Assembly (NCBI RefSeq): GCF_009767585.1
Contig: NZ_WSNW01000001.1
Coordinates: 2,262,090 to 2,326,089, forward strand
Length of the DNA stretch: 64,000 bases
Reading direction: 5' to 3'
DNA from: Coprobacillus cateniformis
GTDB taxonomy: Bacteria > Bacillota_I > Bacilli_A > Erysipelotrichales > Coprobacillaceae
Of the stretch, positions 41,278 through 50,137 are shown one piece after another. A program made the translations under genes and the position numbers. Numbering within the stretch: position 1 is the first letter of the stretch; every line of letters begins with the position of its first letter. A model generated the notes under the pieces. It was not told the origin of the DNA. It saw nothing but the letters and a program-made list of their open reading frames with translations, and made no database searches.

Positions 41278-42978
41278 ATGTGGATGAAATATATAAAACC
41301 TTATCGTATTCAAGCGATTATTGGTTTTCTATTTAAAATGACAGAAGCATTCTTTGAATTAATTGTTCCAATGGTTGTGGCTGATATTATTGATAACGGA
41401 ATTGCTAAAAATGATTCCAATTATATATTAAAAATGGGGTTTGTTTTATTCTTATTAGCAATCATAGGTTATTGTTGTGCATTGATATGTCAATATTTTG
41501 CATCAAAGACTTCTCAGGGGTTTGGAACATATTTGCGTAATGATATGTTTAAAGCAATGAATGCGTATGATTATGAGAATATTGATGATATTGGAACACC
41601 ATCATTGATTACACGTATTACAAATGATGTGAATCAATTGCAGCTTGCTGTTGCTATGGCTATTCGTTTAGTGTCACGTTCACCATTTTTAATTATTGGT
41701 TCATTGATTATGGCATTTCAAATTAATGTGCAGATGGCCTTGATTTTCTTATTAAGTGCACCACTTTTAGCTTTGTGTATTTTTCTAGTTATGTCAAAAT
41801 CGTTACCATTATATATACGTATTCAAAAACAGTTAGATCGTGTTTCATTAATTTGTCGTGAAAATTTATCAGGTATACGTGTTATTCGTGCTTTCTCTAA
41901 ACAATTTCAAGAAAAAAATAGATTTGAAGAAGCAACACAAAAACAAAAAGATATGCAAATTAAAGTTGGAAAGATATCTGCTTTATTAAATCCTTTGACA
42001 AGTGTTATTGTAAATATAGCAATTATTTTTATTCTTTACATAGGTGGTATAAGAGTCAATGCTGGCTCTTTAACACAAGGAGAGATAATAGCTTTAATTA
42101 ATTACATGAATCAAATTCTATTGTCTATGTTTGTATTTGCGAATGTTATTGTTATATTTAATAAGGCAAGTGCAAGTTATAAGCGTATTCAGGAGGTTTT
42201 AGCGATTCATCCCCATATCCATGATGGGAGTGGAAATACAAATTTTCAAAAGGAAAATCTTATTTCTTTTGATCATGTGACTTTTGCTTATCAGGGGGCA
42301 CAAGCACTGAAAGATTTAAATTTTAAAATTTTAAAAGGTGAAACAATTGGGATTATAGGAGGAACAGGGTCAGGAAAATCAACTTTAGTTCATCTCATTC
42401 CACGCTTTTATGATGTTACACAAGGACAAATTCTGATTAAAGGAAATCCGATTCAAGATTATCCTTTAAAGGGATTAAGAGAAATGATTGGAATTGTTCC
42501 ACAACAGGCTGTTTTGTTTACTGGTACAATTCGAGAAAATATACAATGGGGAAAAAAGGATGCTTCAGATAGTGAAATAAAAGAAGCATTAAGAATTGCT
42601 CAAGCTACTTTTGTTGATGAATTAGATGAAGGATTGGATAGTATGATCCATCAGGGTGGAAAAAATTTGTCTGGTGGACAAAGACAAAGATTAACAATCG
42701 CAAGAGCTTTAGTTAAGAAACCGGAAATTTTGATTCTTGATGATAGCGCAAGTGCTTTGGATTTTGCGACAGATGCGGCTTTAAGAAAAGCATTAAAGAC
42801 ACTTGATAGTACGACTATTATTGTATCTCAGCGTGTAAGTAGTTTGATGCATGCAGATAAAATATTGGTACTTAGTCATGGAGAATTGGTTGGTATGGGG
42901 AATCATCAAGAATTATTAGAGACGTGTAGTCTTTATCAGGAAATTGCGAAATCACAATTATCTGAGGAGGTAGCATAA
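41278..42978 (+). CDS. Heterodimeric ABC exporter, subunit 1 (MdlA/YheI-like)
   Basis: 566 residues: six membrane helices (about 10-300), then an ATPase domain with GGTGSGKSTLVHL (Walker A), NLSGGQRQRLTIARAL (signature) and ILILDDSASALDF (Walker B). The residue after Walker B is Asp, not Glu, so this is the degenerate-site partner in a heterodimeric type IV exporter of the BmrCD/YheHI class. Such pairs export drugs or lipids. It overlaps the second subunit by one base (TAATG). Confidence 0.92.
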   Translation: MWMKYIKPYRIQAIIGFLFKMTEAFFELIVPMVVADIIDNGIAKNDSNYILKMGFVLFLLAIIGYCCALICQYFASKTSQGFGTYLRNDMFKAMNAYDYENIDDIGTPSLITRITNDVNQLQLAVAMAIRLVSRSPFLIIGSLIMAFQINVQMALIFLLSAPLLALCIFLVMSKSLPLYIRIQKQLDRVSLICRENLSGIRVIRAFSKQFQEKNRFEEATQKQKDMQIKVGKISALLNPLTSVIVNIAIIFILYIGGIRVNAGSLTQGEIIALINYMNQILLSMFVFANVIVIFNKASASYKRIQEVLAIHPHIHDGSGNTNFQKENLISFDHVTFAYQGAQALKDLNFKILKGETIGIIGGTGSGKSTLVHLIPRFYDVTQGQILIKGNPIQDYPLKGLREMIGIVPQQAVLFTGTIRENIQWGKKDASDSEIKEALRIAQATFVDELDEGLDSMIHQGGKNLSGGQRQRLTIARALVKKPEILILDDSASALDFATDAALRKALKTLDSTTIIVSQRVSSLMHADKILVLSHGELVGMGNHQELLETCSLYQEIAKSQLSEEVA

Positions 42979-44711
42979 TGGATATAAAAACAATGAAAAG
43001 ACTCATTTCCTTTTGTAAACCTTATCTCAAGTATTTATTTATGGCATTGATGTTTTCTGCTCTTCAAATTATATTTACACTTTTAATTCCTGTTTTCATT
43101 GGTCAGGCAGTTGATCATATTATTGGAAAAGGTCTGGTTGACTTTGATTTATTAGTTTGGAAGATTATTTTGATTGCAGGTAGTGTTGGGATTGCTGAAA
43201 TCTTTGATTGGTTAGTTGTAAGAACATCGAATATGATGACTTATTCAATTACAAAGGATTTAAGAACACAACTTTTTTCAAAATATTCTACCTTACCATT
43301 ACGTTATATTGATTCCCATGCTCATGGTGATTTAATGAGTCGTATGATTAATGATATTGATTTAATTGGAGATGGATTACTACAAGGATTTACACATTTG
43401 TTTAGTGGTGTTGCTACAATAGTTGGAACAATAGGATTTATGTTATATATCAATGTTCCTATTGCTATGATTGTTATTATCTTGACACCTTTATCTCTTG
43501 TTGTAGCAACTGTTATTGCAAATAAGACATATAAATTCTTTCAGGAACAATTGGCTTTAAGAGGAGAGTTAAGTGGCTATGTTGAAGAAATGATAGGTAA
43601 TCAGAAGGTTGTGAAAGCATTTGGATATGAAGATGAGAATCAGGTAAGATTTGAAGAAATAAATCATAGGTTATATTTAAGTGGAGTGAAATCACAATTT
43701 TTGGGAGCATTGGCAAATCCAAGTACACGTGTTGTGAATAGTATTGTTTATGCTAGTGTTTGTTTAGCAGGTGCTTTGTATGTCGTTGCTGGGAATATGA
43801 GCGTTGGTGCATTATCAAGTTTCTTGAGTTATGCTAATCAATACACGAAACCATTTAATGAAATTTCAAATGTATTTACTGAATTGCAAACAGCTTTTGC
43901 AAGTGCAGCGAGAGTATTTAAACTGTTGGATACATCAAGTGAAGATATTGTTTTACAGCCTCAAACCATTGAACGGGTGAAAGGACATATTCAAATTCAG
44001 AATTTATCTTTTGCATATGAAGAAGGACAATCTCTTATTGAAAATCTCAATGTTGAAGCACAACCTGGACAAACAGTTGCGATTGTTGGACCTACTGGTT
44101 GTGGAAAAACAACGTTGATTAATTTACTGATGAGATTTTATGATCCTTTAAAAGGTCAGATTTTGATTGATGGTGTGAATACACAATCGATGGATAGAGA
44201 GTATTTAAGAGGACTTTATGGAATGGTTTTACAAGATTCATGGTTGTTTTCAGGAACAATTAAAGAAAATATTGCATATGGTCGAGAAGTGGCTGAAGAA
44301 GAAATTGTAGAAGCAGCTCAAAGCGCTCATGCTCATAAATTTATTATGCAATTAAAAGATGGTTATGATACATTGGTGAGTGAAGATGGTGGGAATCTTT
44401 CACAGGGACAAAAGCAACTTTTGTGTATTGCACGTATAATGTTAATGAAGCCACCTATGTTAATTCTAGATGAAGCAACTTCTTCGATAGATACACGTAC
44501 TGAGAAGCAAATACAAGATGCTTTTGATACAATGATGCAAGGGAGAACAACTTTTATTGTTGCCCACCGATTATCAACAATTCAAAAAGCAGATCAAATA
44601 TTAGTAATGGACCATGGTCATATTATTGAACAGGGTAAGCATCATGAATTGTTAGAAAAGAAAGGTTTTTATCATCATTTATATTATAGTCAGTTTGATT
44701 TGAAGAACTAA
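42978..44711 (+). CDS. Heterodimeric ABC exporter, subunit 2 (MdlB/YheH-like)
   Basis: 577 residues with six membrane helices and an ATPase domain: GPTGCGKTTLINL (Walker A), NLSQGQKQLLCIARIM (signature) and MLILDEATSSID with the catalytic Glu after Walker B. It supplies the competent catalytic Glu for the pair; its partner upstream has Asp. The membrane part carries DSHAHGDLMSRMINDID coupling-helix sequence. Ends at a palindromic terminator. The substrate is unknown. Confidence 0.92.
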   Translation: MDIKTMKRLISFCKPYLKYLFMALMFSALQIIFTLLIPVFIGQAVDHIIGKGLVDFDLLVWKIILIAGSVGIAEIFDWLVVRTSNMMTYSITKDLRTQLFSKYSTLPLRYIDSHAHGDLMSRMINDIDLIGDGLLQGFTHLFSGVATIVGTIGFMLYINVPIAMIVIILTPLSLVVATVIANKTYKFFQEQLALRGELSGYVEEMIGNQKVVKAFGYEDENQVRFEEINHRLYLSGVKSQFLGALANPSTRVVNSIVYASVCLAGALYVVAGNMSVGALSSFLSYANQYTKPFNEISNVFTELQTAFASAARVFKLLDTSSEDIVLQPQTIERVKGHIQIQNLSFAYEEGQSLIENLNVEAQPGQTVAIVGPTGCGKTTLINLLMRFYDPLKGQILIDGVNTQSMDREYLRGLYGMVLQDSWLFSGTIKENIAYGREVAEEEIVEAAQSAHAHKFIMQLKDGYDTLVSEDGGNLSQGQKQLLCIARIMLMKPPMLILDEATSSIDTRTEKQIQDAFDTMMQGRTTFIVAHRLSTIQKADQILVMDHGHIIEQGKHHELLEKKGFYHHLYYSQFDLKN

Positions 44712-44738
44712 AAAAAGCGACATGTCGCTTTTTATTTT
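44711..44738. terminator. Bidirectional terminator
   Basis: AAAAAGCGACATGTCGCTTTTT (cited in part; 44712-44733) is a full palindrome, between the ABC exporter and a convergent gene, flanked by A and T runs suitable in both directions. Confidence 0.75.
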
Positions 44739-45220
44739 GAAATAATTTTTCTTAATTCTGTTTTATCAATAAAACGTGTAGAGAAACTATAATCTTTTTG
44801 TGCATATACAAAAGACATTTTGTTATTGTAAGTAAAATTAACTTTTTTAAGTTTACGATAATCAATCATCATTCTTCCAACCATCATATTCTTTCGTCCA
44901 ATCATAACAAGACTTGAAGCAGAATATCCAAATATAACACTCATAAATGCAGCAACATTTAAGCCATTTCTATAAATTGTTAAACTATCATTAAAAAGCC
45001 CATAAACCATTGCGCCAATACCACCTATAAAACCAACGATATAGAGTATTGTCAAGAGACCATAAAATATCTTACCTGTTGTATTAAAGCAGAATTTTAG
45101 GGATTTATCTAACTTCTTACAACGAAAAATAGTTACAACAATATTAACAATTGTATAGGTGAACCATAGAATAATGATGAGTAATAGAAATGAAAAAATA
45201 CTTAACAAAATTTCAGCCAT
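44732..45220 (-). CDS. Membrane protein of unknown function
   Basis: 162 residues with four hydrophobic segments (about 3-30, 50-72, 88-108) and a C-terminal cytoplasmic part (about 118-162) rich in Lys and aromatic residues that reads like a small PH/YcxB-type beta domain (VNFTYNNKMSFVYAQKDYSF). I recognise no family. A GGAAGT-type site precedes the ATG. It is convergent with the ABC exporter and divergent from the thioesterase. Confidence 0.6.
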   Translation of the reverse strand: MAEILLSIFSFLLLIIILWFTYTIVNIVVTIFRCKKLDKSLKFCFNTTGKIFYGLLTILYIVGFIGGIGAMVYGLFNDSLTIYRNGLNVAAFMSVIFGYSASSLVMIGRKNMMVGRMMIDYRKLKKVNFTYNNKMSFVYAQKDYSFSTRFIDKTELRKIISK

Positions 45221-45344
45221 AATCCTTAACTTCCTTTCATATGTTATTATTATACATATATTTTTTCATTTCGTATAGAAAAAAATGAAAATATGTGAAA
45301 TCTTCGACAATTTGGTATATAATACACATCAAGGAAGTGAAAAT

Positions 45345-46073
45345 ATGAATAATTTTATGACAAGAGAGACAAGAAATATAGAAATCTGTGAAGTTGATTA
45401 TATGGGACAATATCAACTTTATCATTTATTCAATAGATTTTCTGAAATAGCAACACGAAGTGCAAAAGAGATTGGTTTATGGAATGAAGAAATGATGAAT
45501 CAATATGGGTGGGTTGTTGCAAAGCAAACATTACATTTGAATCGTCCCCTCTATTATAAAGATAGAATAGATTTATCAACAACAATAGATAATGGGTCTT
45601 TTGTATCTTTTCCAAGATACTATTTCATTACAAAAGATAATCAGGAAGTTGGATACTGTTCATCAATTTGGACATTGATTGATATACATAAAAGAAGAAT
45701 TGTTTCACCAAAAAGAATTGGACTTCAAGTACCAGAGGTTACACATGAAATTCATTTAGATGAACCAAAAACAATCGACATTGATATACCTATGATATAT
45801 ACAACAACCAGAAAGGTTCTTTATAGTGATGTTGATACAAATCAGCATATGAATAATACAAGATATATTCAATGGGCTTTGGATCTTATTGATTATAATA
45901 TTCATAAAGAGTACTTTATTAGTGATATGTCTATTCAATATAAAAAAGAGGTGAGACCTTTGGAGGATGTTTTATTATATTTAGCTCATCAACAACAAAG
46001 ATATATTGTAGAAGGTAAAGATCAAGAAGGAAATGTTTATTTTACAATAGAAATTTATTTCACTAAAAGATAG
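45345..46073 (+). CDS. Acyl-ACP thioesterase (FatA/FatB family)
   Basis: 242 residues, two hot-dog domains. The first has YQLYHLFNRFSEIATRSAKE and WVVAKQTLHLNRPLYYKDRI; the second has YSDVDTNQHMNNTRYIQWALDLI, the conserved DxNxHxNN..Y..W pattern that carries catalytic Asn and His. It releases fatty acids from acyl-ACP in the cytoplasm; in gut Firmicutes it may set chain length or yield free fatty acids. ATG 45345 follows AAGGAAG; an in-frame start 60 bases earlier has no ribosome binding site. A TATAAT lies at 45318-45323. Single-gene unit. Confidence 0.9.
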   Translation: MNNFMTRETRNIEICEVDYMGQYQLYHLFNRFSEIATRSAKEIGLWNEEMMNQYGWVVAKQTLHLNRPLYYKDRIDLSTTIDNGSFVSFPRYYFITKDNQEVGYCSSIWTLIDIHKRRIVSPKRIGLQVPEVTHEIHLDEPKTIDIDIPMIYTTTRKVLYSDVDTNQHMNNTRYIQWALDLIDYNIHKEYFISDMSIQYKKEVRPLEDVLLYLAHQQQRYIVEGKDQEGNVYFTIEIYFTKR

Positions 46074-46108
46074 TTTTCATATTTTGAAAAAAATTACTTG
46101 AAAATTAT

Positions 46109-46201
46109 GCTATTATGTATCTGTCCCAAATATCTATAATAGTATTCGTTTTCCCGTAACAGAATACAGATATTGAAATACTACCGAGAGGTAGTTTTTT
46201 T
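46109..46201 (+). ncRNA. Candidate small structured RNA or leader with terminator
   Basis: An extended -10 TGCTATTAT (46108-46116) is followed by a structured stretch. AATATCT (46129-46135) pairs with AGATATT (46168-46174), and GTATTC (46142-46147) with GAATAC (46162-46167), leaving a six-base one-sided bulge ATAATA and a 14-base loop with GTTTTCCCGTAACA. Then ACTACC-GAGA-GGTAGT (46180-46195) with seven T is a good intrinsic terminator. The transcript would be about 80 bases. The next gene begins some 165 bases on with its own TATAAT, so this is likely a separate small RNA, or a riboswitch-like attenuator. It matches no class I know. Confidence 0.5.
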
Positions 46202-46301
46202 GTAATATATATAGTTAAAATTCATATTTTACTCGAATAATAACAAAATGACTATAAGAAATGTTAATGGAGTATATTCAAAGATATGAATTATAATCAA
46301 A

Positions 46302-46334
46302 ATATCAGCATATTGATAAAGAATTTGTTATAAT
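46302..46334 (+). promoter_or_regulatory. Palindrome and -10 before the peptidase-like gene
   Basis: ATATCA-N6-TGATAA (46302-46319) resembles the palindrome before nanE (14338-14355). TATAAT (46329-46334) is a probable -10 whose last bases overlap an upstream ATG, so translation must begin at the later ATG. Confidence 0.35.
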
Positions 46335-46368
46335 GGATATACTTGAAAAGAACGAGGTGATAAAAATA

Positions 46369-46956
46369 ATGAAAGAGTTACATATTCCCCATATTTATAA
46401 TTCAGAAAAACTCATAGGATATGGTGGTAATCAAGACTGGTTTGAAGATGAATGGGCGCAAAAAGCTGGATGTGCTAGTGTTTTAGCAAGTAATATGTAT
46501 GCATATTATCAACATCAAGAAACATTTTCAAAAAATCAATTTCTTTCTATTATGAATCGTATGTTTAAGAATATGACTCCTGGACAGATGGGATATCCTT
46601 TTTTATATAAATTTGCTAGAACTTTTGTAGATATTTTGGGTGAGGAAGGAATTTATTTACAACCTGTTTATCAAAAGAAATCTAAAGATACAAAACATGC
46701 TTTGTCTTTTGTATTAAAGCACATTGATGAGGGTCATCCTATTGGTATGTTGATTCTTTATCATCGAGCCCCTGAATTAAAAGATGATAATTGGCATTGG
46801 GTATGTTTAAGTGGATATATAGAAACAAAGGATGGATATGATATTATTTTTTCAGATTGTGGAGAGAGAAGAATCATAAATGCAGATATATTATTTGATA
46901 CCCATTGTCATAATGTTTATAAGATGGTAAGCATGAAAAAAGATCCTATAAAATAG
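46369..46956 (+). CDS. C39/papain-like cysteine peptidase family protein
   Basis: 195 residues. KAGCASVLASNMYAYY looks like the nucleophile helix of C39-like or papain-like peptidases (Cys followed by small residues), and NWHWVCLSGYIE has the matching His strand; FSDCGERR follows as a possible third catalytic element. No signal peptide is visible. ATG 46369 follows GAGGTGA; the earlier ATG (46333) overlaps the -10. The role is unknown. Its last codons overlap the convergent RluA gene by 11 bases and carry that gene's terminator. Confidence 0.6.
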   Translation: MKELHIPHIYNSEKLIGYGGNQDWFEDEWAQKAGCASVLASNMYAYYQHQETFSKNQFLSIMNRMFKNMTPGQMGYPFLYKFARTFVDILGEEGIYLQPVYQKKSKDTKHALSFVLKHIDEGHPIGMLILYHRAPELKDDNWHWVCLSGYIETKDGYDIIFSDCGERRIINADILFDTHCHNVYKMVSMKKDPIK

Positions 46957-46960
46957 GATC
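46935..46960 (-). terminator. Terminator of the rluA-like operon, embedded in the peptidase gene
   Basis: GATCCTAT (46942-46949) and ATAGGATC (46953-46960) are perfect reverse complements around three A. On the - strand a T run follows the stem (A run 46936-46941 on +). It overlaps the stop codon of the RluA-type gene. Confidence 0.65.
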
Positions 46961-47851
46961 AATAGAATGCATAATATTTTTCATATCAACTGGTGGATGA
47001 CAGATGAGTGTCATCTTTTCTTTTGTAATAGGATGAGTAAATATCAATTGAAATGCATGAAGTGCTTGTCTATTCATAAGGTGAGATTTTTCGCCATAAA
47101 GACAATCACCTAATAGTGGATGACCAATTGCTGACATATGGACTCTAATCTGATGCTTGCGTCCTGTATCTAGTGTACATTCAACGACAGATAAATCTTG
47201 ATTTGTAGCAATACACTGATAATAAGTACAAGCTCTTTTACCAGATGAAGATACAATCATACGTTGATTATGATGTCGGTCACGACCAATTGGTTGACAT
47301 ATTGAATGTTGCTTATAACCAGTAAGTTTACCTTTCACAATGGCTAAATATTTTCTCTGAATTTCTTTAATAGACAGTTGATAATCCATTAAAGGCTGTA
47401 TAAAACTACATTTACAAAATAGTGTTAACCCAGTTGTTTCATAGTCTAATCGATGAATATATCGGACAGGAATATTATATCCACATTGTTGATAATAAGC
47501 ACTCACTCTATTGGCAAGAGAGTCAGTATGAGAGAGATTATCTGGAAAGACACTTAGAAAAGGTGGTTTATTGACAACCAAGAGAAATTCATCTTCATAG
47601 ATAATATCTATATCTTCATATTGAGGAGGATATAACTGATCATTTTCTTGAAAGGCTTTGACACTAAAATGATCACCTTTGAGTAATATTGTTGAGGAAG
47701 ACACAAATCTTTTGTTGACAGTATAATCTTTGTTCTGTTTTAAAAGATGAATTGTTTTTTTAGATAAATGAAATGTATGAAAAAAGTCTTCAATAGATAT
47801 AGGTGAATGAATAATAAATGTAATATATGGGTAATGAACTTTATAATTCAT
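46946..47851 (-). CDS. RluA-family pseudouridine synthase
   Basis: 301 residues. The motif YIHRLDYETTGLTLFCK holds the catalytic Asp of HRLDxxTTG; PIGRDRHHNQRMIVS and VECTLDTGRKHQIRVHMSAIGHPLLGD are the later RluA blocks. It isomerises uridine to pseudouridine in rRNA or tRNA. An N-terminal S4-like segment is weakly visible. Its start touches the end of the RlmA-like gene upstream, forming an RNA-modification operon. Confidence 0.93.
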   Translation of the reverse strand: MNYKVHYPYITFIIHSPISIEDFFHTFHLSKKTIHLLKQNKDYTVNKRFVSSSTILLKGDHFSVKAFQENDQLYPPQYEDIDIIYEDEFLLVVNKPPFLSVFPDNLSHTDSLANRVSAYYQQCGYNIPVRYIHRLDYETTGLTLFCKCSFIQPLMDYQLSIKEIQRKYLAIVKGKLTGYKQHSICQPIGRDRHHNQRMIVSSSGKRACTYYQCIATNQDLSVVECTLDTGRKHQIRVHMSAIGHPLLGDCLYGEKSHLMNRQALHAFQLIFTHPITKEKMTLICHPPVDMKNIMHSIDPIL

Positions 47852-48657
47852 TAGATTTTATATACAGTGATACGTATATCTATTGTGACATCAAATTCAC
47901 CTAAAGTATCTAAAACATATCTTCGTTCTTTTTTGATATGATAAAAATGTGGTGTCATTTTTAAGAGATTTAATGTATCTTCACGGTTCTTTAAATGAAT
48001 TTTTTTGGTAAAGTCATAACTTTTAATGGTTTCAAATGGTAAACGAATATGTTCATCTGATTTTATTTTCACTTCATCATAAATCAATTCTTTAAATTCA
48101 ACCAAATGTTTATTATTTGCTGTAACATGAATCATATAACCATTCTCTTTTAAACATCTTTTAATTTCTGACTCATTTACAACAGTAAATAAAGCAGTGA
48201 TGACATCAAGTGAATGATCTTGAATAGGTAAATTCTTTGAATTACCAACAATCCAATAAATATCCTTTGTATATTTTGTAGCCATTTGAATTCCATCTTT
48301 AGAAATATCTAAACCATAGAAGGTGCAATCATCACCTAATTCTTGTTTCATACGATAAGTATAATATCCTTCACCACAACCTAAATCTAAAATATGCATA
48401 TTAGGTTGATAATGATGACGAATATAAGAAACAACTTCATTGAGAATAACATCATAATAGCCTTGATTTAAGTAATTCTTACGACATAACAGACTTTCTT
48501 TATTATCACCAGGATTATTACATGATTTATCTGGATTTAATAAGAGATTAATATATTGATTTTTAGCAATATCATAACAATGATTTTGATTACATTTATA
48601 CGTTTTTTCTTCTAATTGAAGTGTTTGATGACACTTCGGACAAGCTAATTTATGCAT
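47851..48657 (-). CDS. RlmA-type 23S rRNA guanine-N1 methyltransferase
   Basis: 268 residues. An N-terminal zinc finger (CPKC ... CNQNHC, first 27 residues) precedes a SAM-binding Rossmann domain (ILDLGCGEGYYTYRM; YGLDISKDGIQMA). CYDIAKNQYINLL following the finger is typical of RlmA(I)/RlmA(II) (RrmA/TlrB), which methylate G745 or G748 of 23S rRNA. Which of the two cannot be told by eye. AAGGAGTGAG precedes the ATG. Its last base coincides with the first base of the RluA gene. Confidence 0.88.
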   Translation of the reverse strand: MHKLACPKCHQTLQLEEKTYKCNQNHCYDIAKNQYINLLLNPDKSCNNPGDNKESLLCRKNYLNQGYYDVILNEVVSYIRHHYQPNMHILDLGCGEGYYTYRMKQELGDDCTFYGLDISKDGIQMATKYTKDIYWIVGNSKNLPIQDHSLDVITALFTVVNESEIKRCLKENGYMIHVTANNKHLVEFKELIYDEVKIKSDEHIRLPFETIKSYDFTKKIHLKNREDTLNLLKMTPHFYHIKKERRYVLDTLGEFDVTIDIRITVYKI

Positions 48658-48743
48658 AGTCTCACTCCTTTTTAAGCATTATAACATGTTTACTTTTACT
48701 TGGGAATATTGGTATAATAGAAAAAGTGAAGGAGGTATGACTT

Positions 48744-49016
48744 ATGGGATTATTTTCTAAGAAACAAAAGGTGGATTATGATGCTTTATTTAAAGAACAG
48801 TATAAGTCAGTAAATCAATTGACTATGCAGGCTCATAATGAATTAGATTATGTAATTAAGGAGTCATTATTTGAATTGATTGTTGAAAAGTATAATGAAT
48901 TAATTACATTTATTGATCAAGGTGCTTCTTATGATAAAGCTCATTTTGAATCTTTAAGAGAAAATGCACAAAAAGAATTAAAAACACTTCAAGATATTAA
49001 TAAGGATGAACTATGA
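48744..49016 (+). CDS. Small conserved-looking helical protein of unknown function
   Basis: 90 residues, acidic and helical (SVNQLTMQAHNELDYVIKESLFELIVEKYNEL), with no membrane helix or cysteine. I recognise no family. AAGGAGGT lies upstream of the ATG at 48744, and TATAAT at 48714-48719 is a probable -10. It overlaps the Sel1 gene by 4 bases, so they are co-translated. Confidence 0.65.
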   Translation: MGLFSKKQKVDYDALFKEQYKSVNQLTMQAHNELDYVIKESLFELIVEKYNELITFIDQGASYDKAHFESLRENAQKELKTLQDINKDEL

Positions 49017-50137
49017 ATATTCGTATAATTCAGGTGATTTTAGATGTATTTGATCATTATGGTGAAAATATCCGTTTTGAAGAAGAGCGTTTTGAAGAAG
49101 CATTAAATGATGAAGCACCAGATTTATTAGATGAGTGTTTTTGGATTATCCGTGGTTTTCAAACTGGCATATATGATGCAATGATTTTTGATGAAGATAT
49201 ATATCGTAATGGATATGTCAAATACTTAATGGAGAACATAGAATGTGAAGAAAAAGAAGCTATCTTTATCGTGGCAGTTTTTGAAACAGTTATAACTGAG
49301 ATTAGTTATTATTTTGAAATTCCTGATATGTTAAGTTTATTACAGGATGCATATGAACGTCAGGATTATCCTCAACTTGCTATTATTGCAAAAACGTATT
49401 TCCTAGGTTTTGGAGTTTCGCAGGATTATGAGAAGGCTTTTGAAATTTATTCATATCTTTATGGTCATGGGGATGATTGTGGTGCATATTATTTAGGGTT
49501 TATGTATGAACATGGATATGGTATTGAACAAGATATTGAAAAAGCAATGATGTACTATCATAGTCGTCAGGATGATTTAACTGATTATCGACTTGGTACG
49601 TTTTATATGTTAGGTCAGTATTTTGAATATGATGCTAAGAAAGCTTATGAGCACTTATCTAGAAGTCATCTTGAAGAGGCATACCTTTATAAAGGGCTGC
49701 TCTTAGAAGAACAAAGAAATTTTGCTGGAGCCTTTGAGGCTTATTTTGAAGGTGCACAATTGTTTCAGGTTGAGTGTCTGTATAGAGCTGCTTTATGTTT
49801 AAGAATGGGATTAGGTGTAGAGATAGATTTAAAGAAAGCTTATCACTATTTTGAATATGGGTACTTTTTTATGCACAAAGAGAGTACTTATCAATTATCA
49901 ATGATGCTTTTTGATGGGCTTGTTGTTGAAAAAGATGAAAAGAAAGCTTTGTTATATTTACATCAGGCAGCTCAGTTAAGAAGTCGAGATGCATGTTTGT
50001 TATTGGGACAATTATATGAATTAGGAAGATATGTGAAAAAGGATCATCAAAAATCATTGGCTTATTATCAAGTCGCAAGTGAGATTTTGAATCAGTCAAA
50101 TGAAAAGGAAAGTAGAGAAAATTATGAAAATATATAA
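49013..50137 (+). CDS. Sel1-repeat (TPR-like) protein
   Basis: 374 residues. After about 110 N-terminal residues come consecutive Sel1 repeats: KAFEIYSYLYGHGDDCGAYY, LGFMYEHGYGIEQDIEKAMM, LRMGLGVEIDLKKAYHYF, LYELGRYVKKDHQKSLAYY and others, with the A.Y.LG..Y..G.GV..D..KA pattern. Such solenoids bind other proteins. There is no signal peptide, so it is cytoplasmic. The partner is unknown; it sits between a 90-residue helical protein and a TrmH methyltransferase in one transcript. Confidence 0.85.
   Translation: MNIRIIQVILDVFDHYGENIRFEEERFEEALNDEAPDLLDECFWIIRGFQTGIYDAMIFDEDIYRNGYVKYLMENIECEEKEAIFIVAVFETVITEISYYFEIPDMLSLLQDAYERQDYPQLAIIAKTYFLGFGVSQDYEKAFEIYSYLYGHGDDCGAYYLGFMYEHGYGIEQDIEKAMMYYHSRQDDLTDYRLGTFYMLGQYFEYDAKKAYEHLSRSHLEEAYLYKGLLLEEQRNFAGAFEAYFEGAQLFQVECLYRAALCLRMGLGVEIDLKKAYHYFEYGYFFMHKESTYQLSMMLFDGLVVEKDEKKALLYLHQAAQLRSRDACLLLGQLYELGRYVKKDHQKSLAYYQVASEILNQSNEKESRENYENI

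Noticed and set aside
46333..46368. Earlier start for the peptidase-like gene
   Set aside because: That ATG overlaps the last bases of a TATAAT box and has no ribosome binding site; the ATG at 46369 has GAGGTGA upstream.
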